64,000 bases of DNA from the NCBI GenBank assembly GCA_900618425.1, contig UZAN01039672.1:46965-110964 (forward strand), given 5' to 3'. The DNA is from Echinostoma caproni. Taxonomy: Eukaryota > Platyhelminthes > Trematoda > Plagiorchiida > Echinostomatidae. Below the pieces are notes generated by a model. It saw only the letters and a list, made by a program, of their open reading frames with translations. It was not told the DNA's origin and did not search any database. This document shows positions 1 through 14,149 of this stretch, piece after piece. Each line of letters opens with the position of its first letter. Positions within the stretch are counted from its first letter, which is position 1. The translations under genes and the position numbers were made by a program.

Positions 1-3000
1 TGCGCACAACTGAACGCGTAATTGACGCTTCCATACCAAATTCATATGCATGCTAATTTCACATGAGAAAAAGAAGGAACAACAATGTTCAAGAAAATAT
101 ACCAGAAGTTCGCATAGATTGGTTTAATTATACGGGACGATAGCAACTGCTTTGCACATACAGCTACACAAATATTAGTCTCTATGTGTACCCAGTCAGA
201 ACTTACAGACTTTCTGGCTTGACAACAGTAACTTCAATGACTTGAAGCAAGATAGAAAGAGAAACCGCATGTAAACTGCATGTAAATTCTACAGACACAG
301 GTGCAATTATTGGTTCCATGATTCTTCCATGAATTCGCGCAAATTCCCGTGAATCGTGGTAAAGACAGATTTTTGTGTCTGATAGGTGTTCTTGGGTTTG
401 CTTGTTTTCTGTTCATATTTTGACATTTGACTTGTATTCTATCCTTGCTTTTGATTAGGTTGAGTCTAATGATTGGGGGAGCAAAAACCAATTTGACTGC
501 CGATTAGCTGATCTGTTGAATCCAGTAGGCTTTTGCGGGTCAACGATATTCCTAAAAGACTTATTATTTTGCGTAGATTGAAGGACAGGGGTGAAAGGCT
601 CTAGTTTATTTAAGTGTTCTCGGGGTCTCGTGTTCTACGAGGCATAGGTAGAAGAAGATGAAAAACGGTGTACTGTTCGTTTGACCTTGCAGAAAGTCAT
701 CCATTTGACGAACGTGAAATAGTTAGTTCTCTTCTGTTTCACTTTTAGGGGCAAAAAGGACGTTTCACTAGATCCGTGCAGTGTTTTGGCTCATTCATCG
801 AAGTCAGACCGTATCACTTTGATGCACATACGCAAATCGTGGATATGTGAATTGAGTATCATGCTTGGGGCAGAATAAAAAGCTTCTTGCGTAAGGATTT
901 CCCATTCATACATGGGGCTATCAGTAAGCAGCATTAATTTGGAAACTTTGTAAGCATCAGTGATCAATTTCAATAAATATATACAAGCCGTTTAGTGGTC
1001 AGAACATTGAAATTTGAAATTCAGTCTTATTGTTGTGCGTTCGGCAAACTTTCAACAGTGGCCCAAGAAAATCTTGTACAATGCGTTTATCTTATGCTTC
1101 CGGTTTTTTTTCACCTAGATCACATCATTGGCATCTAGTGAGGTTTGTCTTGAATGAAGACGTATATTAAGTGAAGCGGAAGAGATCCAAACGAGCTCAT
1201 ACAATGTACTCCAAAGAGATAGGCAAAACGATAGAGAGTAATCACAGCCAATTGTATTGCCTTGTTGTCACCACAAAGAAGCTGAGCTCTTTTCGGATCG
1301 AATTCGATACAATGCTGGTGAGTTTCGGAAGTTTCCGGTCTCTGAGTGAAACCATCTTATCTTTGGAGTTCTTCACGTAATCGAGGTCAATTGGAATGTT
1401 CTAAATAGATTTGAAAGCTGAATCATAAACGCAACGGTGGCGGAAATTTATTAGGATAAATGTATTTCAAAGTTAACGAAATACGTCATAAGTTGGCAAC
1501 AAAACCAGTTTAACCGAGAAAATCGAATACCACGTAAATATGTACTTTTCAGGTTAATCTGTATTGGGTGCACTGCAAATTAGCAAGAATAACGACATGC
1601 GACGAAAATTATTTGCTGTGGAACTGGTAAGCCGCACTAGAAAAGAAATTTGTTGGCGTATTATCAAGATTGGGAACATTTCAAGGTGGTAGTAATAGGC
1701 CAGTTACATACTGGATTCTGCCTATCCGCTGTTTGCACTAAAATGTGACCAGCGAAGAGCGTTATTATATTATTATGTTTCTACCAAGGAGAACTGAGAA
1801 TCAATTTAATCGAGAGACGAGACCCCTAAATTTATGACTCCACTGTCCGTGAAACATTTTGATTCGAAGAAGATTCTCATGCGGAACCTGTCCTCAAGCT
1901 TGTAGTGAAGCGGTCGCATTTCACATCCTCTAAATCAAACATACCCCGACAATCATGCACCTCTTATCAGAGGTGCAACAAAAAATTGCTTTTTACGATC
2001 CGAGCGAAAACTCGTTTCAAGTAATCACTTTAGCCAAATCCGAGAGGATTATATACGACTGGTGACTGTATGCCGGTGTTTAGCAGTCTTTCTGTGTGTA
2101 TATGTAGGATGATTCCACAGTGGAATTCTGTCTGATAGGATCTTGTGTTCCACAAGCTTATTTGGTTGTTCAAAACCCGGAATTCTCCCGAATTCCGTCC
2201 GTGTGGAGTCGACCATGATTAGCTTTGTATCCATCTATTTATTCTTGGTCGTAGACGGTATAAGATAGTAGAACAAATGGTTTTGCTCGGTATACTGATC
2301 TGTCAATCATGTTGTTGTACGCATCTATTATTTACTTTTAATGGCAATGCAATTGGCTGAGCGTATGACTTCAGCTATTTCACCACCTTAGGGCTTTTGT
2401 TTTGTTTTGTTTAACGTACAGTGTCACGGAAACAGTATGGATCTATGATTATTAGTCTATTTTCAAACAAGAAGGGGGATCACATCAGGTACATTGCAGT
2501 CATCAATCACTAGTGTTATAAATATAATATAAAGACGATGATCGGTCAGTGATAGTTGTTTATGGTCAATAACGATCAAGATAAGGTTAAATTGTCATTC
2601 ATGTAACAAAATACCTCATTTGGAACAAGTTTGCCGAATTCCCACACACACACACACGCAGGATATGAAATAGAACGGTTCACTATCAGATGCACATTCT
2701 TGTGTTTACCGTACCAAACAGCAACAGTTTACTCCGTCAGGTCTTGTTCATTTTGGTTGTTCAAAGAAATCAATGATTGCATCTTTTGCTACTCACAAGT
2801 CTCGCATTACTACTACTGGACGACTGATCAGATCCAAATTTCATTTTACCTGATCGCTGAGCAATTGGCACTTTGTTTGCAAACGTTTCATCACATGCCT
2901 AGGTGTCATCTTCAGCGCTTGTGAACCGAATGCAACCTAACTTCATGATGTAGTTTTCTGATTGTTACATCAATTCATTTATTCTCTACTTTTGGTTACA

Positions 3001-6000
3001 ACAATCTGCACGTTGTGTGTAATGTGTGTGAATAACTGCTCAACGGTGTCACATGTATATCATTCGTGAGTTTGCAAAATAGATATCAAATTTAGTTTGT
3101 AAAATAAACAAAACGTAACGATCTCCCGGCACTCCGGATCCGTCATTCCATTGCACGGTTCGTACGGGGGCTCGACAAGATGTCGCACGTGTTGGCAACA
3201 GCATAGTCAGTTGTGTTTGAAGCATATACATAAGTTTTGTTTCCATGACAACGCATAATTTTTGAATAATAAATTAATCGATTGCCAGATGAAAAAAATA
3301 TTTCAATATGTTATTTTCTGTCTCGATTTATCAAAATTCGTATGGTCTAAGTTTTGGATGGCAATTGCAGAGCTTGTCTAACATACTTCTGTTAGCATGC
3401 GCTAGAAGGCGATCTAGTCAACTTAGAGAAACATGTATCCCAAGGATCAGTATGTGTGATCTACAAATAAAATCAGATGCTGTGTCTTTGTTCATTCGAT
3501 TGTGACGATTTCCGGCTGAAGTTGGATAGAAATTTCTGTTTGTTTTCTGCTCCCCCATCCGTTTTCACCTGCACATTTCGAGAAATTTATTATCTTATGA
3601 TTGAAAGAGCTGAATCGCGAACTATCACTGCAATGAATATATCTGTTCAACTTAAATGCTAGCTTTTCCTTTCCGTTCGTAAGATTATCTGCGACTAAGA
3701 AATGCATTTCAAACCAATTGAAGAATTTTGGTTTGTCTCGTAAATATAACCTACATCGATTTCATTGATCAGACGTTTCTTATCCGGATATTTAATAACT
3801 TATGAAGTATGCGGGTTTGTAAATAACAAGCGTAAATGAGAAAATTGGACAATGCTCATGTTTTGTTTAGGATGTAACCGAGACTATATGCAAGTTAGGC
3901 AAGCAATACCACATCACAAGATAGGCTACCGCAGAAGTCATTCCCCGATTTGCCTTGTAAAGCCCGTCCTCCTGATGGTTTGGGTAGCATGAGAAACATA
4001 GGATGAGTATTTTTAAGTTTTATATAAATCATCATTTAAGCCGTCGGGAACTAGGTGGATAATGAACTGGATTATCTGATAAATTATGAGCCTTTTCAAA
4101 TACCGTGATATAGGGATTTTGTAATCTTTCATTTATTCACTTTTATTATATGATCCGAATTTCGGTTGCTGTGCTGTTAATAACTAAGAGAAAACATTAT
4201 TTATATGTTATCTGGTCCATCGTGTTCAGTGCTTTGCATGTATCACCTGCTACTCACGTATAAATTACAATTCGTTGTTCATTTATAGCAGCTCTAATAA
4301 ACACATTTAGTTTCGATTTTCAATGAAGTCCAAACAAAAGATTACAAACGAATTGTCTGCAAAACAGTTGGATTTGTACATGAAATAGCATGAATATTGG
4401 TTACATGGAAAATTCGCATTAGAAAAATGGGCTTTCTCTTGATCGCTCTTATGGACCCATATCCTGCAAAAATCAATCACCGTTGCGCGTGCAAGCAGAA
4501 TATGGTGTGAAGCTTTTCATCTTTATTTCTTGTTTCTTTTTAAAAAAGAAACGCAAATAAAATGAATTCACACAGTTTTGGCGAATGGATCATTTAAATG
4601 AATAGTTTGATTGGATAGTATATAGAAATATCCAGTGACTATATTCCCTAAAATTGCATTATTACTGTAAGAGAAAAAACAGTAATCAACTGATACCCTA
4701 CTAACAGAACACTCGACGACGATTTTCATCGTTTGTATTTATGTCCATTCGTATAATTTTCGGGTACCATCACTCTGCATAATGATGCTTGTCCAATAAT
4801 AATTACATAGAAGGGAGGAACTGGAGTATTTTGATTAACTAATCAAACCCTGAATGTGGAAAGCGAACTTGAAATACAGCGATAAGGTTTACTTATTTTT
4901 ACTGTTTTGAAAAAGAGAGAATTTAAAAATTTCGTAACACTGGTTACATCTGATTCACACAAGGATAATTTGGAATGTTATTCCCATGATCGTTGGTTAA
5001 TTTTAATTACGTCGAAGTCTTTTGAATTCAATATTGAGACGTTCCATATCTTCATTGTAGTAATTATCGGTCAATTTAAAACAATTCACCGTGGTTTGAT
5101 GATCATCAGTCGCGAATCAATAATTCCGATCGATTCAACAATCACAGAACTCACTGTTGGTCACCGACTCTTGTGTTACAGTTGCCCATAAGGTTCTAGA
5201 TGATCATCTTTATCCGCTTCCCCCTGAACTATTGACTTGTCATCCCCATCCGTCCACACACTCTTCATTTCGGCATCTGCTCTCTTAAATTAACTGTTAT
5301 AAAAATTACCAAAAGGGGACAGTTCGCAAGTGAACTACATCAAAAGGTGTGCACATTAAACAGATGACAGCGAAATTTGCCACCTTTTCTGTTATGTTTC
5401 ATTCCGCATGACGAACAGGGTACATTTTTAATTGAACGCATATATGGCTACACAAGTTACACAAGTACAAAATATCAAAATAAATACACGAAAAGATTTA
5501 ACTCTACTCGGTTTGGATATCTGCAGTGTCTAACATTGTGCACTCCTAATTTTTTGTTGGAAAAATTGGACTTTGACAAATGCCTGATGCTTGGTGTCTA
5601 AATATTTAGAAGATTGCTCTGGAACGCCCTTCTGATAAATTCCAAATAATCAACTAAATTACTAATTTTATTTGAGGAATTTTTCACATATCTTTTCAAG
5701 AAACCGTTGCCAAGTTGCCAATATATTGCGCGCGTTACTCATATAAGAATAAAAATAATAGAGACCACACAATGGATTGTGTGTGGTACGTAATCACTCA
5801 TTGATGTTCTGATTTCGGGAAGAGTTTCTCTTAATATATTCTGTTATTCCTTGATCAATATTCATGATTTCCCGTTGCAGTTTCTACATACATGTTTTTA
5901 CATACCCACTGATAGTAATATTTCTGTTCCACTTACTTGTTGTCTACAAATAGCGTCCCCAAGTTATCGGGAAAACAAATCAACTTTGTGAATCATTTAT

Positions 6001-9000
6001 CTCATGAGGTACGAGATTCTTGAGGCACTGCTGATGTCGTTTGAGTTGCCACAGTGAGATATTAGCTTATTACAAGGTTTCCTTCTCACTTGTTTTTTTT
6101 GATGTAAACGTGAGTGAGTTATACACGAGAGATATCAATCAGCTGTTCAAGCTATTTCGAGTGTCAGATAATTCCAGACACTGTAGAACGATTTTCACAT
6201 GATTTGTCATGGTGAATATGTAAACGAAGAAAAAACTAAGGTATTGGAATATTTGTACACGGGAATTTGAATGCTTTTAGTACCGACATGCATATCAGTT
6301 TAAAACGGGAGTGAGGGATCAAAAAATATCTGACTGATCCCAGCTGAACTTTATCCGGGGTTGTCTCCTACTACAATGTTTCAACATTTTCTTCAACGTA
6401 TAGAAGACTGCCAAATGTATGGCGATTTTGCTACCCCAATAACCCTTCAGTACTCCTGGTCCTCTATAAATAAATCTCAGAAGTTATTATTACACTAGGA
6501 TTTTTTATTCAACGGAAAGCAAGTGAGCTTTCATTTGATGTATACAAAAGCAGTTGGCGGACCGTCTCGCTGACATCAACAATCAACCGGGAGAATATTC
6601 ATTTATTTACTGTACAATGAACTCCTATTTTGAGGTGATCAACCACACTGAATAAATCAGACGAAACTCAATAAGGACACAACGAAAATACCAAAGATGA
6701 AAAATTGTACGTTTCCTTGGATTACCATTTTGCTTTCTCTAAAGGATTTTGTTACCTGGTGACTCTTGGGACTGCTTAACACTAGACTACATATTTTGAA
6801 CTCGTAACAATCTGTTGGACGTGAACCTGTGAATTCAGCAGGTGGCTACCGCATACGTTTCATCAACCAGTCTACCCCAGATCAATACGAGATGGATTCC
6901 GCTTGGAGAAAAATTGAACGATGGTAAATTATGAGGAGAAAATAAATGCACGTCTATCAGACAGTATAGTGGCAAGAACCGATGAGTGGCTTATTTTATC
7001 ACATATTCAATATCGAAACTCCATATTTTGCGAGAAGTGCCGGTGATAGAGTTTTTCCGTTTAGTTTAGACTAAAGCAGGTTGGAATCACGATGTGAAAA
7101 TTTATGAAGATGATATAATTTAGTCTTCTTCACTTGAGGTTATTCCGCTGATTTGTTGCACATTCATTGTTATTAGATAGAAGTTAGGAAGAATTATGGA
7201 TTGTTGAGTTAAATACGGATTGTGTGTTAGTGCATATGCGTATAGAGTAACTGTTCGATTAGCTTTGGGGTGGAAAATGAGCAAAATGCTTGTGCGGTAT
7301 GGCTCGGTTATTCCTGCTGAAATCATCACATGACAGATCGATAAAAATCCGTTGCTGGAAATTGATGTAATGTTTGTTATCAACACTTATATCACTGTCA
7401 CTTATTAAATAAATAATTGTAGTAAAGATTTCCCGGAAAACATCTGCAATAGATCAGATGCTATTGCTGGAAGTGTGGCAGTTGGGTAACCATGGGCAGG
7501 GTGAGCAATTACACGTAGCCTTGAATGCTGTAGCTATGAGAATAATGACTCGACATCGCACAGTTTATTCACTGTGCCTAATGACTGATCATTTTACTAC
7601 GAATCATATACACCGTTCGCTAAAACAGGCCAGTAAAACCAAAATGCCGGTACACACGAAACGATGTACTTTGCCTAGTTTCATCGCATTCCGATTGGAA
7701 AAATTGGACAACGGATATAATTCATGTTCCTTTTTCGAAATACGTTCAATTTCATCGTCAAACAGCCAAAATGATATACGATTGACTTTCACGTCTATTT
7801 ATTTACTTACGCCTTAGAGAACATCCTGACCGTACTCTCTCGGTCCCGCTCTGTTGGTGAAACGGAAAATAATGTTCTTGTCATTCGGTGTAATGAAGTT
7901 TGGGGCAGAGAATCACCGGATGTAGAGATTAAAATGTAACCTGAGAAACATGACCCCAAAAATAAATCGGTTAAGAAAAGCATGACAGGCTGTGCTTAAG
8001 AAAAAGGAATGCATCTGAGGTTTACAAATGCAACGAAAGCCTAGGATTTTCTCACGTTCATGGTGCTTTCAAACTGCACGGACGATTGACACTGCTTTGT
8101 CAGACCACAAAGTCACCTGCTACTTGGTGTGGTTAGGAAAGAGTTGATCAATAAGCAAAGTGCGTTGATTGAATGCCGCGCTTCTGAAACAGGTCACGAA
8201 CAGCAACAAACCCAGTTTACTCTGCAGTTTACAGACTATCACAGTCTTTAGGGAACGTTCGGAGCTAGCAGAACAAGGGGTTACTTTGGAGTTGAAAGCA
8301 GGAATTGGCGGGCGAGGGGTAATGTTGTGCAAGGCCAGTGAAACAACTGTGGAGACTGAAATTCGGCAAAGCAGCCGGTCAAAGAGTTAGGAAAAGTTAC
8401 CCGATGAACAATAGGACGTAGTAAGCCTTTAAACACAAACAAGCAAAGTAAGAGGCAAACTGCTTCGATAAATTTGCTGACATTTGTTGGAGAATTATTT
8501 GGAAAACATTTTGCTCGACCGCTTGTCATTGATGCAAAAAAGATGGCGGTAACCGTGCCTGCCTATATAGGTGTGATCCGGATTCTAAAAACCATCGTTG
8601 GATTTCTATATTTGTAAACAATCGCCAAAAGTACATACAAAAGCTGGAGACTACATTTTCGCTCTCAACGCACCTCTTTATTCATGCGTGCGTCCATCCA
8701 CGCCTTCAGGGAATGAAGTTACAGATTGGAAGGCATGTGCTAATATCATACTAACGAGTTCACCCCCAGAGCTAATCAGGACTAAATTGTCGAATTCCTT
8801 TCGATTTTTCTATTTAAAAATCGTACAGCTTACAACATCTTACAACATTAAACGCAGAACTGGCAAGGTGCCTCTAGTTTGAATGTTTCCTTCGTCCTAC
8901 CATGTACACGTTTGCTCCGCTTAACAGTATCCTCACACTTCTTTGTGGCGAAAATCAACAGCCATTTTTCTTACTACTTCTAGTTATTCGCAAAGAAAAA

Positions 9001-9577
9001 GCCTCACACTGAATATTATTTATAACACGAAGAATATTTTCATAAACAAAAAAGGGATGCAGTGAGTATGTAACCCGAAGGTAATGGAAGCTGGTCCATC
9101 ATTGGTGAAGATCCATCTAGTCTACTTATAAAGATGTAATTCTTCTAGAATTACATAGAAATTTATTGGTTGTGGCTCGGTGGTAACGTCAACAAATTAT
9201 CACCCAGAGGGACATTTTTCAAATCGCACCACTAGTGACCAATCTTCCTCATTATGTGTTGCATCAGAGTCTTTTGATTAGCTGCTTCTCCCTGCCTGAC
9301 AATTGCATCATCGTATATCAAAATGAAGGAAATAGAATTGAAAAATAAAAATAAAAGTTATCTTCTTACTATTAGAAACTCTTACGAGCAGCCAGTTAGA
9401 CTGGATCAATTTGTTCATACTGGATATGAAGGAAAAGTGCCATTGTAACACCAGACCGATTGTGATTGAAACAGCTATGGAGCGCTTTTTCAGTTATTCC
9501 GTTTATGATCCATTTGGGCCACAAAACCAGGTTCTTCTCATGTTTTGTGCGATGGAAATGGTTGGGATAGCCAACAA
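1..9577. other. AT-rich non-coding stretch
   Basis: I see no gene, RNA or recognisable mobile element. Small open frames on both strands lack splice signals and protein-like composition. The interval 8120-8530 is more GC-rich and open on both strands, and may be an old repeat. A short CA run lies near 2643. Confidence 0.6.
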
Positions 9578-9786
9578 AGAGCACTAGACAGCTGTTTACT
9601 TTTTCTGTCCCTGTCAGGATTCGAACCGCGATTCTTCGGGCTGGGACTTCAAACCCTTACCCTTGGGCTACACGGTCGATGGTGATCACCTTGTGCGAAT
9701 GGCTCAATCCATTTAGATGGTGAATGTTTGGATCAGCCCATTCGATTTATTCACAGGCACCAGGAACTGTCGATATTGTTCTCACG
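9578..9786 (-). mobile_element. tRNA-derived SINE, family 1, copy 1
   Basis: Read on the - strand, a tRNA-like head carries an A-box-like TAGCCCAAGGG and a perfect B box GGTTCGAATCC (within about 9616-9680). Flanks on both sides are shared with the copy at 21903, including an AGAGCACT...GACAGCTGTTT stretch at the downstream end. It is a pol III-type retroposon rather than a tRNA gene, because the head is embedded in a longer repeated unit and does not fold as a full cloverleaf. Confidence 0.7.
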
Positions 9787-10190
9787 TTAATTGTGTAACC
9801 TTGTCTTGCTAAGAATTACGATATGTATCTCAATAAATTGTCAAAGTTTGTAAAACCTTTTTCCTATCGTGCATTTCACAGACACAAGAGGACATACCTG
9901 GGTAGAATTGATATTGGGTATCAATTTTGCATGCTCTCATTCAGATGTAAACACATTTATATGTTCATGCAAACCGAAGTAACACAAGAGTTGAAATAAG
10001 TTATTTGAACAAGGTGGTGGACAAGAGAGTTGCGTGATTTGTGATTGGTTAGGGGTCGAAGTCAAGTTAAATGAAAACAGTTGATATGGAGATGAACTAG
10101 TCCGAACGATGTGGTGAATAAGGTTACGGGAGGGGGAGGGAAGGTCATATAGCACACTAGTGTAGGGTGGTATCAAGTGTGACATCATCA

Positions 10191-10400
10191 TTACCACGGC
10201 AACAACAGTTGAGTCACACATTTTTTTGAACACATAATTGCGGTTTCAAGCGGTGAATAATTATCGCTTCTAAAAAGCGCAACGTCCTTGAACTTCGAAG
10301 CATCGCAAAGACTCGAAACGCTTTGGGTGCTTCCACCTGGTGACCAGAATCTATTAAATGACGGGCAATGGCACTCCGCGCAGATCAAGGCGTTTCGCGT
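10191..10400 (-). pseudogene. Penelope-like element, GIY-YIG C-terminal remnant (copy a)
   Basis: The - strand encodes SAIARHLIDSGHQVEAP, then a short basic stretch, an LRFLEAIIIHRLKPQLC block and a closing VTQLLLPW before a stop at about 10190. This is the conserved end of the GIY-YIG endonuclease domain of Penelope-like retroelements (S-A-I-x-x-H-L-x-x-x-G-H, then E-A-I-x-I...P-x-L-C, then LPW). The blocks fall in more than one frame, so the copy is broken. No reverse transcriptase is seen upstream. Confidence 0.75.
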
Positions 10401-10901
10401 TATGTTCACATATTCTAATTGATAAAAGACATTCTGTCCCGCCAATCTAAAGCTAAGCTCAGGTATATTGAGATGATAGATACAATTGTAGGTAATACTT
10501 AAGTCTTCTCGATCTAGATTAATGCGCGTGAAACAACGGATTACTACTCTATCGATTGTCAGACAGGAAACAATAAATATCCGTGTATGGAAAGCCTACG
10601 CCAACAGGACCGTAGTTACACTTCAGGAGTTTCTACCCTGTGGGATACGAGCATGGTGTGTTGAGCACTCTGTTTCGCGGGTTTCGCCGACAATGTTTTT
10701 AGGTGGGTTAGAAGCTACTAACCGTAAAAACCGCGACATAAGCGTCTTTATGGAAGCTTATATAACATTGAATCATAGTATTGATTCACCAACGAACTGG
10801 TACTGAAATAACTAACCAAATAAATTTACCCGGTGTTGTAGATTAGGTTATTGTGACGAAAATACACTTCATGCGTACACGTATATAGAATAACCAAAAA
10901 A

Positions 10902-11058
10902 GTCCTTTTACTTCCTTTTTTATTTAATGAATATACAAATGTACAGTCAACATTCAACGGCCATACAAAGGCTGCCTGGGAAGACCGGCCGCAGTGAAAT
11001 GATTCGAACCCAGGACTCACAGGTCACCGGTTGATGACCTAATCACTTGGCTACCAAT
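10902..11058 (-). mobile_element. tRNA-derived SINE, family 2, copy 1
   Basis: On the - strand an A-box-like TGGTAGCCAAGTGATTAGG and a B box GGTTCGAATC are followed by a body (CCAGGCAGCCTTTGTATGG) and an AT-rich tail ending in a GGAAGTAAAAGG-type sequence. The copy at 34216 has the same head, body and tail in the same order. Confidence 0.75.
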
Positions 11059-12280
11059 ATGCAAAGGAAGAAGATTGCTGAATACGCGTCCCTGACGAGC
11101 GGCAAGAACCGGGAAACCGGTCTTGTGCTTGCAGGAAATTTTCTCCAATCATTCATATACTGCTTATTTTAGTATTATAATATATATATATATAATCGGG
11201 ACAGTGATTGTTAGAAACGTTTATAGTCGCTCGTCAGAATCAGTCCATCAGTGTAAATAATTTTGTCAAATCCTCTTTTCCCCGTCAGGAAATCACCTCT
11301 ATCGATTTTGGTTAAAGCATGACGAAATGTATTATATCCCAATGCAGTCACGAAAAGTCATGGGAATGCCCAATAATTTGCCCGACTCAGGGTAGTGTAG
11401 GACTCTATTTATTTCTAGCATAGCACAAACTAATCGTTGATATTATTCTGTGAACTATTTGATTATACAAACTCCAAATTACTAGATGACAATAGATTGG
11501 GGCTGTACTTTTTGAGGAAGAAAGAATGAAACTCTTCAAGGATAGATGAACATTAGGCTTTTAATCAATAGCTGGTAACTCTGATACATTTTATGAATGA
11601 GTACTATTAATCATCAGTGCACGTGAGCACAAACCAGATAGCGTAGAATGCAGATCTGTACCGATAGGTGAAGGCATGAGCACGCACGCACGATTGAGAG
11701 CAATTTGATTCAAACATGTATATCGTTTGTATGCGGTAGACATTCCTTACAATGATCTATCTGCCAAACTATTCGGTCCTTGCAAATTCCGTAAAGGCTA
11801 TCAAGCATACAGCGCAATATTTGTGAAGGTCTTTATGTGGTACAGTCGGGTGGCTTGGCAAAGGAAGCGAAATTCTCCGAGAAGGTTTACGATTAGCGTT
11901 TTACACAAAGCCGAATTGAAATAAAACGCTTAATTTTGACATGTTTCTCTAAATCTATCTTACTTCCACCACTACGCCTAAATTCGGAACTAATCCAGAA
12001 GGCTAAAGGTGAGAATATATTAGCGTTGCTAAGAAATACAACCTGAACTCTCCCCAGAGCACTACCCCGGGGAATTACTCCTTATTATTTCTGAAGATCC
12101 TACTTACGATTATGATCTGTAGGTGTAGATACTTGCTTAAGTTTTACCCGCAACTTATTTTGACTAATTCATAGATCCTCCGTCCACCCATTCCCCACTA
12201 CAGACCGTAAAAGGGTCCCCTAAATCCCTAACTAGAAACATTCCTTTAACCGTATTCTTCTTAATGAAGCCAAACGGTCC

Positions 12281-12482
12281 TTTTTATTTTTTTCATCTTC
12301 AGTGCCGTCTATTGAATGCACAACGATACAATTTTCTGGAAAGGGGAAGCGGCCAATCAAAGGGCTGCCATACAACACACACAATGGGGAAAGTCAGGCG
12401 GTCGGTGATGATGGAATTCGAACACACGTCCCCGGGGTGCTAATTTGGTGACGTTACAACACCGGGCCACCACCGCCCGGAC
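12281..12482 (-). mobile_element. tRNA-derived SINE, family 3
   Basis: On the - strand, GGTGGCCCGGTGTTG resembles an A box region and GTGTTCGAATTCC a B box. The body contains TGTATGGCAGCCCTTTG and resembles the body of family 2 in order and wording, so the two may share a tail with different heads. Only one copy is seen here. Confidence 0.55.
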
Positions 12483-12540
12483 GAGTTCGTACGACTGGTG
12501 CTTAAAGCTTAAAACGTGAAAGCCTCACACAATTTCTTAA

Positions 12541-12727
12541 CTTTTCTGTGAATCCCTGTTTTCGGACCAATGTTCAATTTTTGTACAACCAGACAAGTTA
12601 TCCCAATCCCTACGAGAGATATCCACTGTGATCCACGCAGATGCCACTCCAATCCCCGCATCAACACTCCCCGAGGTTATGGACCTAATGGTTGACCTAA
12701 CAGCACTTTCAAAGCCGCCAATTGCCT
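12541..12727 (+). other. Short coding-like open stretch, unassigned
   Basis: One + strand frame is open for about 60 codons and reads like protein toward its end (TVIHADATPIPASTLPEV, MDLMVDLTALSKPPIA) before a TGA. It follows SINE family 3. It may be a retroelement ORF remnant; no landmark domain is visible. Confidence 0.25.
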
Positions 12728-13639
12728 GATGCCCGCCTACACCGGTTTTGCTATCATGGGCTAACAGGTGACTTGCTAGCGCGTAGTCAACTAGTCGCTT
12801 ACAATTTCACATCTTGGTTAATTGCATTGAATCTAATACCGTTTATCCAATCATTAGCAGTGGTTTTACAAACTTCCAAAGTAAGGCCTTTTCTCGCATT
12901 TACTTATTTCTAAATATGAAACGTCCGCTGTGATAGTTGAATCTCATCTTATATTCATTAGGTGAGTTCGAAGAAGACTCTAGTAAGTGGCAAAATCAAA
13001 CAAGGTTCCGTGCAATACTCTTCTGTGAACTTAATGACCTTTTATCCCAGAAGAAGCAGACCGGTCGGAGAGAAATCAGCTTCCAATGAAAGGAATAAAT
13101 GGTTTAAATGCCCAGGATAAACGCGATGTCAACTTGGTTTTTACTACCACGATTTGAAAGATAATCCACTCACTCACATCGTATTCTTCACTACTACTCG
13201 GTCAGCTATAAACAGATTAGTTTTGAGATTCACTCTTTTCCTTTTTTTGACACCCAAATGGGACCAAATGCTCGTGACTGAACGAATTGAATGCGCTACT
13301 TCACTCAAAGATTTGGCTGCTCTGGCAAATAAATAAATGGAAGATTCACATAGTAATATCAAAACCCTACGATACAGCGAAGAAGCTTGGTTTCGTAGCT
13401 TCGTCTTCAGTTGTGTGTGTTTATATCTAACGTGGAAATAAATGAGATTGGTCCATCGAGGTTAACTGTGATAATACAACAATGTCTATCACGTGTATTG
13501 AGGACGGGTGGATTAAATGGGAACAGTGAGCTAAGGGAGGGGGAACAAAGGTCAACTCTGGAATGTTCGGTGACCCTTTGTGACGTGCAATTTGTCACGC
13601 CATGTTGCGTCATCACGACATGACCGAGGTAATGAATCG

Positions 13640-13928
13640 GGTCATCTCGTAGGCTTGGTTGGGGCCAAGGCAACTGAAGTGCGGTAACCATCTTCTTCTG
13701 TTTGCACAGTGGTGGGCTCATGATTTTGATTGCTGCAGTTTCCGCCGTTGCCAAGTGCCGTTTCCGAACGTGCTTTGATTTGTTTTGGGATACTTTATAA
13801 ACGACTTTGAATGCATCGTTGTTTGGCTGATGCCCGGTATCAGCAAGGTGGATCATAGTCCCACTGGTTATTGTTTTCTTGCAATCCGTTCTAAGCCTAT
13901 GTTGCAACTCATGTAGGTCGATCGACAT
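13640..13928 (-). pseudogene. Penelope-like element, GIY-YIG C-terminal remnant (copy b)
   Basis: The best preserved Penelope tail in the window. A single - strand frame reads IHLADTGHQPNNDAFKVVY, then HLATAETAAIKIMSPPLCKQ, then MVTALQLPWP. These are the GH, EA-A-I...P-LC-QK and LPW landmarks of the family's GIY-YIG domain. The frame stays open for another 80 codons past LPW into non-conserved sequence, so the open length overstates what is conserved. GC is higher than the surrounding DNA. Confidence 0.8.
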
Positions 13929-14149
13929 GGCAGTCGCCTAAACGGATCAAATAACACAACCCACGTTGGCTCACACAGGATGGGAATGATGCTGTGTCAA
14001 GGTCGATCGCTGCTCATCTGGCAGAGACGTGACAATTGGTTGATATGCGCGCGGCATTTACAGTCGTTTATCAAATCTTACCACAACCCTTGAGAGCAAT
14101 ACGGTTTCGGACTTTAGAAAACACAGAGACCGTTACCATCAGACTCATG

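Noticed and set aside
7458..7817. 119-codon + strand open frame
   Set aside because: It has no splice signals, domain landmarks or codon bias, and its length is within chance expectation for a window this size.
9616..9685. tRNA genes at the B-box sites (also near 11010, 12420, 20377, 21962, 23225 and 34330)
   Set aside because: The A and B boxes are present, but the acceptor and anticodon stems do not pair properly and each site lies inside a longer repeated unit. These are SINE heads.
13407..13639. First part of the 173-codon - strand frame as a distinct gene
   Set aside because: The frame simply runs on past the conserved Penelope LPW end into non-conserved sequence, with no domain or start of its own.
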